Origin: Pseudomonadota bacterium
GTDB taxonomy: Bacteria; Pseudomonadota; Gammaproteobacteria; JAIEPX01
Length of the DNA: 39,461 nt
Assembly: GCA_029777855.1 (NCBI GenBank)
Contig: JAKORL010000177.1
Coordinates: 1 to 39,461, forward strand
Reading direction: 5' to 3'
Shown here piece by piece: positions 1-8,678 of this stretch; within the stretch, counting starts at the first letter, position 1; every line of letters starts with the position of its first letter. Position numbers and translations under genes: made by a program. Below the pieces are notes generated by a model, which saw only the letters and a program-made list of their open reading frames with translations, was not told the DNA's origin and searched no databases.

Positions 1-1530
1 GCAATAATTACTACTTGCCCCAATAGAATGATGCGTGAGTTCACTGCAAGAAAAAACCACCAAGGTAAAATTATATCCTGGAAATTAGCGGATTTTAAAA
101 CGATGCGTGGCATAAACCAATCGCATTTTAAACCGCGTAGTTGGGCAATGAATATTTTGCAGGCTATCCAAATCCCATCCAGGGTCACTGTTAATTTTGG
201 CAGCGGGCCTGTGATATTAACTGATAAAAAAATTATCAGTGATATGTTAATTAGCTTGATAAGTCGTGTTTTTAAAGCGTACGATCCTATTTTTATCGCT
301 AAGCGCGCGCACCAGAGAAATTTCGCTTCGTCTTTTAGAGCTGAATTAATAAAGGTGATGCGAAATTATGAAGGTATGCAAAAAGAATTAATACCAGCGA
401 AGCGAAAGCCAAAAAAACCATCTAAATCGAAAAAATCTGTATCGCCAGCAGTCAAGTTAAAGCGAGAAAATGCTGATAAAATATGGGGATATTTGGATAA
501 TATTACTAATTTAAATGAATGCATTTCTCTCATAAACAGTTTTTTGTATGTGTCAGAAGAAAATCTCATGTTGGCTAAAGGTGTTTTTGTTGCGGCTGAG
601 CAGAGTCACTTAGCTGTAGTGAATGTTTTACGGCAGCGTCTTTCGACAGATTTTGTTGAAATGTTTTTATCCTCTCTGATTGATATTCATAATCGTTCTG
701 CTGAAGATGAATCAAAAGTGTATTTAGTTGAACCTTCGTCAGTACAGCTTGATGAAGTTTATTCTAAATTACTGCATTGTGAAACTTTGGAAAAAGAATC
801 ATTGTTGGTTCTGTTTCGTCGTATGAAGCAGCGAACTCCGAGTTTGCTAGGTATGCTGCCGTTGCATTTTGCTGCGATACAAGGAGATGTGGTGTTGGTA
901 AAATGGCTGCTAGAAAAGCGGCAAGTTTCTACAGTCGGATGGATCGGAGATTTAAGTCTGTCCTCATCTCTCAATATCTTGCCAGTTCATTGTGCTATTC
1001 ATTATTGCGCCGAACATTCAGAGAATCATGAGCTGATAAAGTTGCTTACCAACGAACACGCCATCAATGCAGAGATAGTCTACGATGGTGATTATATGAC
1101 ACCGTTTATCATGGTGGCAAAATATTTAAAGAATCCGCTTCCGCTATTAGAATATTTTGTGAAAAAATATGGGAGTAAAATATCATTCCAAAGTGAATTT
1201 TTTGATTGTGATAACCTCTTTGTCGAAGCCATCGTAGGTGAGTATGTTAGTTTGGCAGATTTTCTCGCTGAATATGTATCAGATGCTCACACCATTTTGT
1301 ACGATGCTATATTAGATATGACTCCAGATGCGGATAAAAATTTGATAGAGTACGGTCAAGGATATGGTGTAGATTTAGATGATATAAAAAACGAATTGGG
1401 TGATATGGGGCTTATTTTATTCAATAATAACTTAAGTTCAGAGATGGGGTGGAATTCTGAAGAATCTGCAGAAGAAATCCTAGAAGATAATGACGAGACT
1501 CAATACGATTCAAGATCGTATTCTAATTAA
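1..1530 (+). CDS. Ankyrin-repeat protein, probably 5'-truncated by the window edge
   Basis: The reading frame is open from base 1 to the TAA at 1528-1530. The first in-frame ATG is at 28 and has no Shine-Dalgarno sequence before it, so the true start may lie upstream. From that ATG the protein is 500 residues. A Lys-rich linker (PAKRKPKKPSKSKKS) lies near residues 123-137. A recognisable ankyrin helix pair (LGMLPLHFAAIQGDVVLVKWLLEK) lies near residues 272-295, with weaker copies after it. The last 30 residues are acidic (SEESAEEILEDNDE), which resembles the glutamate-block tail of Legionella Dot/Icm substrates. No signal peptide or membrane segment is visible. The next gene starts 19 nt downstream, so the two may be cotranscribed. 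An effector role is inferred from family habit and not shown by the sequence. Confidence 0.75.
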   Translation, partial: AIITTCPNRMMREFTARKNHQGKIISWKLADFKTMRGINQSHFKPRSWAMNILQAIQIPSRVTVNFGSGPVILTDKKIISDMLISLISRVFKAYDPIFIAKRAHQRNFASSFRAELIKVMRNYEGMQKELIPAKRKPKKPSKSKKSVSPAVKLKRENADKIWGYLDNITNLNECISLINSFLYVSEENLMLAKGVFVAAEQSHLAVVNVLRQRLSTDFVEMFLSSLIDIHNRSAEDESKVYLVEPSSVQLDEVYSKLLHCETLEKESLLVLFRRMKQRTPSLLGMLPLHFAAIQGDVVLVKWLLEKRQVSTVGWIGDLSLSSSLNILPVHCAIHYCAEHSENHELIKLLTNEHAINAEIVYDGDYMTPFIMVAKYLKNPLPLLEYFVKKYGSKISFQSEFFDCDNLFVEAIVGEYVSLADFLAEYVSDAHTILYDAILDMTPDADKNLIEYGQGYGVDLDDIKNELGDMGLILFNNNLSSEMGWNSEESAEEILEDNDETQYDSRSYSN

Positions 1531-1549
1531 GCAAAGTTGAAGGTATTCA

Positions 1550-1684
1550 ATGTATGTGAACGTAAGTTTTACAGACGCACAGTCTACTGAAGTTTCTCAA
1601 CTATTGTTTTTAGAGGCAAGATTTGATTTGGATCTACCCTTCGTTCTTGATATTTGTTCGGTTTTAATACAAAATCAGCGGTGA
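1550..1684 (+). pseudogene. N-terminal fragment of the following ankyrin gene, ended by an in-frame TGA
   Basis: ATG at 1550 is preceded by a good ribosome-binding site (GAAGG, 6 nt spacing) and opens 44 codons ending in TGA at 1682-1684. It lies in the same frame as the 956-codon ORF downstream, and that frame has no other stop from 1685 to 4606. The simplest reading is that one gene of about 1018 codons has been interrupted by a single nonsense change, for example TGG to TGA. Alternatives are a real small upstream ORF, stop readthrough, or a sequencing error. Nothing in the 44 residues identifies a domain. Confidence 0.55.
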
Positions 1685-1735
1685 ATCTTAACTCGATCAG
1701 AAGAGCAGGATGCTCTACACCGGAGAAATTGTACC

Positions 1736-4606
1736 TTGCAAGCGCCAAGAAGCGAACTACGTCTAGTGGATCAACTTCCTCAGGATACTTTTCAAAATGA
1801 TGCCACACATAATGCCGTCACCTGTGTTTATATCGGTGGAGTTATTGATCACTTAGAAGAACGTTATGTTCCTGTGGAACAAAGACAATACACCGATGAA
1901 AAAGTGTGTGCAAAAATCGTGGCGTTTTTAGAAAAAAGCACTGTGGAAGGTGTTTACTTTACAGAAACGCAACAAGATTATTTTATCAGTTTTGCTATAC
2001 GAAAACAGGATGAATTCGATTCGGCGATTATCACTAAAAATGGTGCTAAAAAAACCGTCGATTTATCCATGAATAAACTGGTGTATTTATTACTCTGTGC
2101 TTTAGAAGCGGATCATGATTTTAAATTCTGTATCAACTTCAAGCAGCGCGCTGAAAAACTCTTGGGTTGGCTGGCTAATACAATGCTACGCAAACAAGTG
2201 TGTAATGTGGGGCGTCGCAATGACTGTGTGGGGGCTCTTCTGGACAAAGATTATCTTTTGGAAAAAGAGCCCGCTCGGTGTGTTGAGATTATTTACGATC
2301 AGTGCGCCTATCTTTGTGATCAATTAACAGAGTTTCTGAAAAAGCGTTGGGAGGATCTCTATAAAAAAAATCCCAGGGTCGCGAGTAAAATCCTATTCGA
2401 ATGGGTGACAGGTGAGGACCAGGGGCATTTCGCCACTTTTATAAAGACTGGTGGGGTTAAAGGAAATAAAAATAATAAGCAGGTATTCCGAACGTTGATG
2501 ATTGATTATCTGGAGGGGTGCGTGAAGGATTCATTTACGGCTCTAGAACAGTGGGAAAAGCCGATACAAGACACCCTTAAAGCCATGGACTTAATAGGCT
2601 GTCCCGATATCGAAAATTTTCGCACTCAGCTCCAAGCGCTCAGAGAAGTCTACACATTCATTGTAACATTATCTGCTACGGATAAGTCGGAGATGGGGTT
2701 TGGAAAAAGAGCAAAAGACTATTTAAAGAAAGAGTATATTGATATTGCGACGTTCATCAGTCCGAAGACCAAGGCCTTCAGTGTATTAGAACGTTTGTAT
2801 CAACAAGCATTACCTTATCGTGGTATGTTTCCCATCGGCAAGGCTGAGCAATTCTTCTTGGCTCAAGCTCATGCGGTTATCCAGCTGTGTGAACATGAAG
2901 ATCTTCTTCCTTGGTTTTTAGGCCAGGCGAAGGCGCAGTGCCCTTTTAGCCAATTTGTAAATCCAGAAGTGGTAGAAGCATTCGAGAGGGAATTTTCAGA
3001 AGCAAAGAGCGGCTATCGATCAGGTATTGATGGTGAGATCGAAAACAGTTTTGCTGTGCTGAAAGACGCTGAATGGGAAGACAGAGAGGTATTATTTGAT
3101 GTTTACAAAAAGAAAATTGTAGATAAGTGGCGTTTCGATAATGAAGACGCATTGGAAGCTTGGCATCGCCAATTTGTCGAGATAAGGTCTGAGGATAATG
3201 GTGCAGCCATCACCTTAACTCCCTTAGCCGTAAATAAAATTATTTGGCAAGGGCTCTTGACCTGTCCGAGTCAATGGAGCTTCTCATTCAGTTGGGCATT
3301 TGAGCAGGTTATCGCTTTATTGGAAAAAGAAGGGGATGTGATCAGTGATCTTCACCGTTTAAATCGACGATCTTCTTATCCTGATAAATTTATGAAGCAG
3401 CTGAAGTGGTTGTTGAGTATAGCAAAAGATCAAACCCATGATTTTGATATGTCGAAGGTGCCAGTACTTTATCTCCCCTGCTATATTGCAAGCTGCGCAG
3501 TTTCAAATCCATCAAATAAGAATTTTGAAGGTAGGACAGTGTTACATTGGGCGGCTGCGAACGGGCACATCGAGTTTCTCACAGCATTGCTGAGATTAGA
3601 GGTGGTGTGTGCGGAGACTCTTAGCCAGGGGAATATACACGGCCGAACCGCGTTGATGTTGGCTGCTCGAGGGGGGGAGATCGGTGCTGTCAAAGCGCTT
3701 TTGGCCTCAGAGAAAGTGAGCGCCGAGGCTGTTTGTCAGGCAGATAATTTTGGTAACACTGCGTTATTGTTGGCGTCTTGGGCAGGTCGTACTGAGGTCG
3801 TCAAAGTACTACTGGGTTCAGAGAAAGTGAGTGCAGAGGCGGTTAACCAAAAGGATGAATTGGGTCAAAACGCCTTAATGTTGGCTGCTCTGGAAGGTCA
3901 GGTTGAGGTCGTCAAAGCGCTTTTGGCTTCAGAGAAAATGAGTGAAGGGGCCGTTAACCAAAGGGATAATCAGGGTAACACGGCGTTACTCTTGGCGGCT
4001 AAAGGAGGGCATGCTGAGATCGTCAAAGTGCTTACCCTTCCGGCTTTACGGGCTTATTGTGATTCATTAACCACCGTTGGGTCGGATCTTCAACAGCAAC
4101 GTGATAGCGTGAGGGGATTGATTGCGATGAGCAATGAGCTCATTCGTGATAAATTATGTATAAGACTAATCATAGAGACATTGGTCAGTCTCATCAAAAA
4201 TCGAGACTTTGATAATGCTCTTAAAGTGGAGCTACTCCAAGCATGTGGTCTCGAACGTTTTTTTACAACAGAGCCTTTTCGACCAAAGGCAGTTTCTTGG
4301 AAGCTAGGGTTTTTTGGTGCTTTTAGGGAGAGTATGGCGTCATTCTTTGGAGGAGTGAAAGAATATTCTGTTGAGGTCGCAGAGGTTTATCTTCTGATCA
4401 CAAAAGAAGATTTTGATTTTGAAGGATTGCAAGACCGCATTCAAAGTGGAACATTCTCTAACGCAGACAAGATGGTGATCGAGGTCCTCAATAAATTTCA
4501 GGATGATAACCTTGGGGCGGGCGCATCATTAGTGTTAGAATTATTAACATCAACAGGTGTGGTTTTTGACTCATTACCTCCAGGGAACTTATTTTGCACG
4601 CAGTAG
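1736..4606 (+). CDS. Large ankyrin-repeat protein, start uncertain (TTG) after an upstream in-frame stop
   Basis: This is a 956-codon frame if begun at TTG 1736, which has GGAG about 10 nt upstream. The first in-frame ATG comes only near residue 113, so the original start was probably the ATG at 1550. Residues 1 to about 590 are helical and not recognised. Residues about 598-770 hold five ankyrin repeats (motifs such as GRTALMLAARGGEIGAVKALL and GNTALLLAAKGGHAEIVKVL) spaced 37 residues apart, longer than the usual 33. The last 180 residues are also unrecognised. By eye the base composition of the repeat region is more GC-rich than the minus-strand array to its right. Ankyrin proteins of this size in Legionellales are often type IV effectors that bind host proteins, but no catalytic domain is visible here. 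It may be a decaying gene if the TGA at 1682 is real. Confidence 0.7.
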   Translation: MQAPRSELRLVDQLPQDTFQNDATHNAVTCVYIGGVIDHLEERYVPVEQRQYTDEKVCAKIVAFLEKSTVEGVYFTETQQDYFISFAIRKQDEFDSAIITKNGAKKTVDLSMNKLVYLLLCALEADHDFKFCINFKQRAEKLLGWLANTMLRKQVCNVGRRNDCVGALLDKDYLLEKEPARCVEIIYDQCAYLCDQLTEFLKKRWEDLYKKNPRVASKILFEWVTGEDQGHFATFIKTGGVKGNKNNKQVFRTLMIDYLEGCVKDSFTALEQWEKPIQDTLKAMDLIGCPDIENFRTQLQALREVYTFIVTLSATDKSEMGFGKRAKDYLKKEYIDIATFISPKTKAFSVLERLYQQALPYRGMFPIGKAEQFFLAQAHAVIQLCEHEDLLPWFLGQAKAQCPFSQFVNPEVVEAFEREFSEAKSGYRSGIDGEIENSFAVLKDAEWEDREVLFDVYKKKIVDKWRFDNEDALEAWHRQFVEIRSEDNGAAITLTPLAVNKIIWQGLLTCPSQWSFSFSWAFEQVIALLEKEGDVISDLHRLNRRSSYPDKFMKQLKWLLSIAKDQTHDFDMSKVPVLYLPCYIASCAVSNPSNKNFEGRTVLHWAAANGHIEFLTALLRLEVVCAETLSQGNIHGRTALMLAARGGEIGAVKALLASEKVSAEAVCQADNFGNTALLLASWAGRTEVVKVLLGSEKVSAEAVNQKDELGQNALMLAALEGQVEVVKALLASEKMSEGAVNQRDNQGNTALLLAAKGGHAEIVKVLTLPALRAYCDSLTTVGSDLQQQRDSVRGLIAMSNELIRDKLCIRLIIETLVSLIKNRDFDNALKVELLQACGLERFFTTEPFRPKAVSWKLGFFGAFRESMASFFGGVKEYSVEVAEVYLLITKEDFDFEGLQDRIQSGTFSNADKMVIEVLNKFQDDNLGAGASLVLELLTSTGVVFDSLPPGNLFCTQ
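3520..4050 (+). repeat. Tandem ankyrin-coding DNA repeats, 111-bp period
   Basis: The string GTCAAAG recurs at 3689, 3800, 3911 and 4022, exactly 111 bp apart. It is followed in the first three by near-identical DNA coding LLASEKVSAEAV-like residues. A more diverged first copy begins near 3578. DNA-level conservation, and not just protein similarity, indicates recent duplication or ongoing gene conversion within the ankyrin domain. Confidence 0.8.
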
Positions 4607-4806
4607 CGTGAGTTAAATGCTAACCCTAAATACGCTTAGCAAAGAGCCAATCACAGAAGTCCAAAGCGGTAAAGCTAGGGTTTATGAGCATGAGCTGACC
4701 CTAAAAGGAACCCAAGAAGGTGCCTGATCTTTGCATAACTCATTCGCTATGCACGTTGTCATCTTGTATCAATTCAGTACATTGCGCATATATAATTGAT
4801 TTAAAT

Positions 4807-7800
4807 TCACAGCGTGAGTTTTTTTGAGTTTGCAAATAAATCGAGAATGATTTTCTGTGATTCCGGTAATCGATAATGCCAAATATCCGCACCCATATTG
4901 TCGGCAATTATTTCGCCTTTGACGTGCTCTTGAGTGGTACTTGCAGAAATTTCATCCAGTGTTGGCGTTTGGCAGTTTTCGCGCAGTAATAAGTCTGGGA
5001 TTGAGTCATCTGGTTGTACAAATACGACGCGGTCGATAAATGAGTGAATGCTATGGCGCATTTGGTGTAGGCGGTGTTTGTCTAATTCGCGAAATGCGAA
5101 GTTTTGATCGTTTTGTAATTCACGAATTGGGGTTGTGCCGTACAATTGCTCCAATGAATATTGATAACATTGTGGAAAAAATATTTTTTTGATGGCATAG
5201 AGTGGTATTCCGCGCAAAAAGATATAATGACGAGAGCCTTCTATCTGTGTGCGAATAAATCCGCGATAGGCTTCTTGATTAAAATATTCAGATTTAATGG
5301 CCATTAAAATGCCAGAGTCTTGCTTGTAATATTGTGTTGCAACATGAAAATCGCTGGCAGAGTAAATGTTATTGCTTGCGGCATGACTGGCTTTATCATC
5401 GGTATGACCTTGCAATTCAATAGAGCTTGATCCTTTCATGATGAAATCAATAACGGCTTTTCGTTCGAGTGCATCGCCATGTCTTGCGCAAATTCCTCTC
5501 AATAATACGGTATTATTAGGCAAAGTCAGTTGCATGTTTTCGTATCGAATTTCTCCGCCGCTTCTTGATAGTATGGTTTGCAAGTTAAGGACTTGATCTT
5601 GCAGGTATTCAGGTGTTTGACTATCGTTAATATCAATTAAAGTTGCAAGCAGCCGCTTGATTCTGCGAATCATTAAGGGACGATTATTCCACCAATGTGG
5701 AGTATGCAAAAACATCACCACAGAGAATAATTTGTCACCATAACTGCGTTCATGATAATTATGGCAGTAATTGTATTCGTCCCAAACGGTTGAGTTGACG
5801 AGTTCAAGTGCACGAAGTAGCCCAGTTTTGCAAGGGATGCGAGATAGGGCCAGCGCATAATGTTTCAGTAAGTTTGGGTCTGTAATATGTCGAGATTTTT
5901 CAATTACAGTTGACCATGTGGCTAAGTCGCTTTGATCATAGTGATAAAAACTCAAGGTGTAGAGTAGGGCTATCTGATATTCATGGTCTTTTGCTTCGAT
6001 TAATTCATTAATCAATTTGCTTTTTATTCGCTTGTTGTCTGGACTTTGATCAATAAACCAAATTGCGATGGCAGCGTGCGTTCTGACTTTCATATTCTCA
6101 TGTGAAAGTAATTGGTAGATGCGCTCAAGTTTTGAGGGGGTTGCACTAAGGCCTATGCGAGTAAATGCAGACAGCATTGCACATAAGTGTTCAGCTTCAT
6201 AGCTGTTTGCGTTTTTTAGAACGTGGTTTAACGCTCCCAATCCTTGACGTACACGCATGGCTGAATAATACGTTAGCCAGGAAAGTTGATCAGTTCGGTT
6301 GAGCTGAGTAAATTGATCTCTAGACGGATGTTCTTCTATCGGTGTGAGTTCTTTTTTTAATATATCTGTGAGGTCATTAACATGAGGTGTGTATTGTAAT
6401 ACTAATTTCAGTGTTTTTAATTCCTTTTCCGTTGATAGTGAAGATAAAATACCGACTATTTTGTCAGTAAATTCAGTGGTGAGCTCTAGTTCTTGATTGA
6501 TTCTAAAAATCATAGGCAAAAATGTTTTTAATAACGAGATAAAATTGAAGTTATAGTAGAAGCTTATATTTACGGATTGTGTTTGGCTTTTTAGAGAGAA
6601 GTGTACAATCTTTAATGACGTGACTAATCGTTTCAGTTGCTTGAAAATATTTTCAATTTGGTTATGCCGCTCAGGTCTTTCGCTAATAAATTGAGCGAAC
6701 ACAATGTCGCATAATATCCTAATGTGCTCAAAAGAATTATCTGCAATGATTTTGCAGCAGTGTTCTAGAGCCGATAGGTCAGAAAATGCATGATGATAAA
6801 ACTCAAAATCTTTCACCACGCGTTTTAAAAACCAGCGTAAGATAACTTGCTTTTTATCATTGGGAATATTGAAACTATCAATGGCATGCCGGATAGAAGA
6901 GGTCTTTTCCCAATCGTCGTTGCATGCTAGGTCTATTTGATTGTTTTGAATTAAAGGTAGCAGAATGCTATCTGCAAAAAGGCAGTTTTCAAGGAAGTGT
7001 TCTTCTGTATTGCCTGAAAATAGCGATATGATTCGCTCTTCAGCCATTCGGTAAGCATGTTCATCTTCAATTGTAATGATCGACGACATTAATTTTATAA
7101 AAACGCTTAAGACGCCAAATCGCACAAGGCCTATTATAGTTTCATCATTATTGTTTTGATGAAAATCATCTCCTGGAAACCAAATAATTTTTTTAAGGTT
7201 AATGTTGTTGTTATCTATAAGACAAATATGTTTTTCTAGAACTTTTAGATGTTGAAGAAAACCTTCTCTGCGATTATCTTGAGCAACGAGTAGCTGGTGA
7301 GCAGTGTCATTGATGCGTGACTCCAGAATGCGCAATGTGGAGTGCTCTAGTGTCTTATTTGAAGTTTCAAGAAAAGCTATTGCTCGGGAGACGACTTGGG
7401 ACAGTCCTGATAATTCTTCATCTTCAAATAACCCCGCGTAATGTCTGTGAAGCGATAGGATGATAGAATTAACAGATCCTTGGGTTACGGAATACTGTAC
7501 GGAGTAGTTGTGATTGCCAAGCAGGCGCTCGTCTTCTTTACGGCCTTCTTTTATTTTAGCTAAAATTTCCGGATCTAAACCTTTCATTCGGCGATCAAAT
7601 TCTTTGTAATAGCTGGCTAAAGTATCTTTCACGACCGCTTTCGTGTTCGTCGCTAATATTCTAAAGAGCTGTGTTAGTTTTGCTTCGCTATAATTTACGC
7701 TTTCTAAAAAACTTAATATTAGAAGATGGATATACATGCCAAATTCAGGATCAAGGATGTACGAATCGTTGTAAAACATCACGCCGCAAATTGGGCGTTT

Positions 7801-8427
7801 GATATAGGTTCCATCATCATGAATGAGATTGAAGAGAGGGTGACAATACTTTGTTACTAATTCTTTGGCTTTTTCATAGTTTAGTTTTTTATAATCAGCC
7901 TGTTTTACCAGTCGGCCGAAAAAATGGCTGATATAAGTTACATAAAATATCAGCTCATTATCGTCATTTTTATTTGGCTTTAACGCGATAACGGTTTCTA
8001 GCATTGCACAAAATAAATCACTATTATCTTGAGAATACTGATCAATAGACCTGTGTAAAATTGATAGATCAGGTAGTTGAGCAGATAGTTGAAATAATCG
8101 AGTTAATTTTTCATTATATTTGTTTGTTAATAGACAGGGTTGCTCTTTGAAAAGTTTTAACAAGATGTCTACACAGGGTTCCACATTACCTTTGGTTTGC
8201 TCTAGTATAAGATTCGCGCATAATTTGATTATTTCTTCTTGCTCAGTGTCACTTAAGTTGTCAGGGCGGTGATGATGTACCTGATAAACAATAGTGCATG
8301 CGCCACGAGCCCAATGTTCGTTGTTGGGGTTCGCTAAGACTGGAAACTGCTGTAATACCCCTTGCCGTATTTGCTCAACGGTGGGTGGGCACTTTGTTGA
8401 TTGTAGTTGGTTTTGTTTCTCTAGCAT
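4807..8427 (-). CDS. 1206-residue HEAT-like protein with possible ADP-ribosyltransferase-like C-terminus
   Basis: ATG at 8427 has AAGG 8 nt upstream. Most of the protein is predicted helical. A HEAT-type repeat is clearest around residues 765-860 (LLSHENMKVRTHAAIAIW). From about residue 972 the character changes: LLRG with Arg977, then GHTDDK, then SASDFHVATQYY near residues 1023-1034, then GILMAIKSEYF near 1039-1049. The order Arg, then Ser-x-Ser beside an Ala-x-x-Tyr helix, then an acidic residue resembles ADP-ribosyltransferase folds, but the assignment is by eye and tentative. No signal peptide or membrane segment is seen. The gene has its own promoter of the same design as the adjacent A genes, so it may be co-expressed with them. 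It is not homologous to the A/B family by eye. Confidence 0.75.
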   Translation of the reverse strand: MLEKQNQLQSTKCPPTVEQIRQGVLQQFPVLANPNNEHWARGACTIVYQVHHHRPDNLSDTEQEEIIKLCANLILEQTKGNVEPCVDILLKLFKEQPCLLTNKYNEKLTRLFQLSAQLPDLSILHRSIDQYSQDNSDLFCAMLETVIALKPNKNDDNELIFYVTYISHFFGRLVKQADYKKLNYEKAKELVTKYCHPLFNLIHDDGTYIKRPICGVMFYNDSYILDPEFGMYIHLLILSFLESVNYSEAKLTQLFRILATNTKAVVKDTLASYYKEFDRRMKGLDPEILAKIKEGRKEDERLLGNHNYSVQYSVTQGSVNSIILSLHRHYAGLFEDEELSGLSQVVSRAIAFLETSNKTLEHSTLRILESRINDTAHQLLVAQDNRREGFLQHLKVLEKHICLIDNNNINLKKIIWFPGDDFHQNNNDETIIGLVRFGVLSVFIKLMSSIITIEDEHAYRMAEERIISLFSGNTEEHFLENCLFADSILLPLIQNNQIDLACNDDWEKTSSIRHAIDSFNIPNDKKQVILRWFLKRVVKDFEFYHHAFSDLSALEHCCKIIADNSFEHIRILCDIVFAQFISERPERHNQIENIFKQLKRLVTSLKIVHFSLKSQTQSVNISFYYNFNFISLLKTFLPMIFRINQELELTTEFTDKIVGILSSLSTEKELKTLKLVLQYTPHVNDLTDILKKELTPIEEHPSRDQFTQLNRTDQLSWLTYYSAMRVRQGLGALNHVLKNANSYEAEHLCAMLSAFTRIGLSATPSKLERIYQLLSHENMKVRTHAAIAIWFIDQSPDNKRIKSKLINELIEAKDHEYQIALLYTLSFYHYDQSDLATWSTVIEKSRHITDPNLLKHYALALSRIPCKTGLLRALELVNSTVWDEYNYCHNYHERSYGDKLFSVVMFLHTPHWWNNRPLMIRRIKRLLATLIDINDSQTPEYLQDQVLNLQTILSRSGGEIRYENMQLTLPNNTVLLRGICARHGDALERKAVIDFIMKGSSSIELQGHTDDKASHAASNNIYSASDFHVATQYYKQDSGILMAIKSEYFNQEAYRGFIRTQIEGSRHYIFLRGIPLYAIKKIFFPQCYQYSLEQLYGTTPIRELQNDQNFAFRELDKHRLHQMRHSIHSFIDRVVFVQPDDSIPDLLLRENCQTPTLDEISASTTQEHVKGEIIADNMGADIWHYRLPESQKIILDLFANSKKLTL

Positions 8428-8454
8428 TTATTATACCTTAGCAATTGAAGTGTT

Positions 8455-8484
8455 AGTATATCATAATATTTGATTTTTTTTCAA
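8455..8484 (-). promoter_or_regulatory. Sigma70-type promoter of the 1206-residue gene
   Basis: Reading the minus strand: TTGAAA (8479-8484), an 18-nt spacer, and TATACT (8455-8460), preceded by ATGA as in the A-gene promoters. The predicted transcript would start near 8448, giving a leader of about 20 nt. Confidence 0.5.
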
Positions 8485-8678
8485 CTCAAAAATAGCGCGG
8501 CGTAGTTAGAAATGTGCATTGAGAGTGGTATTAGGCATGCAGTTTTTAGTTTCTGGTGTGGGGGCATAATAGAACTCTATATCGATTTGTCAGTTTCTTA
8601 GCATCTGATGTGGGTTTAGAGTCAGTTAGGCTTTTGCTGGGAGCATTTTCGAGGTGGCGCCATGTCGCTTTTGTACCG

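Noticed and set aside
4622-4753. Short inverted repeats (AACCCTA/TAGGGTT and TGCATA/TATGCA) between the convergent genes ending at 4606 and 4807
   Set aside because: The arms are only 6-7 bp with long loops and no T-run, so I could not support a terminator.
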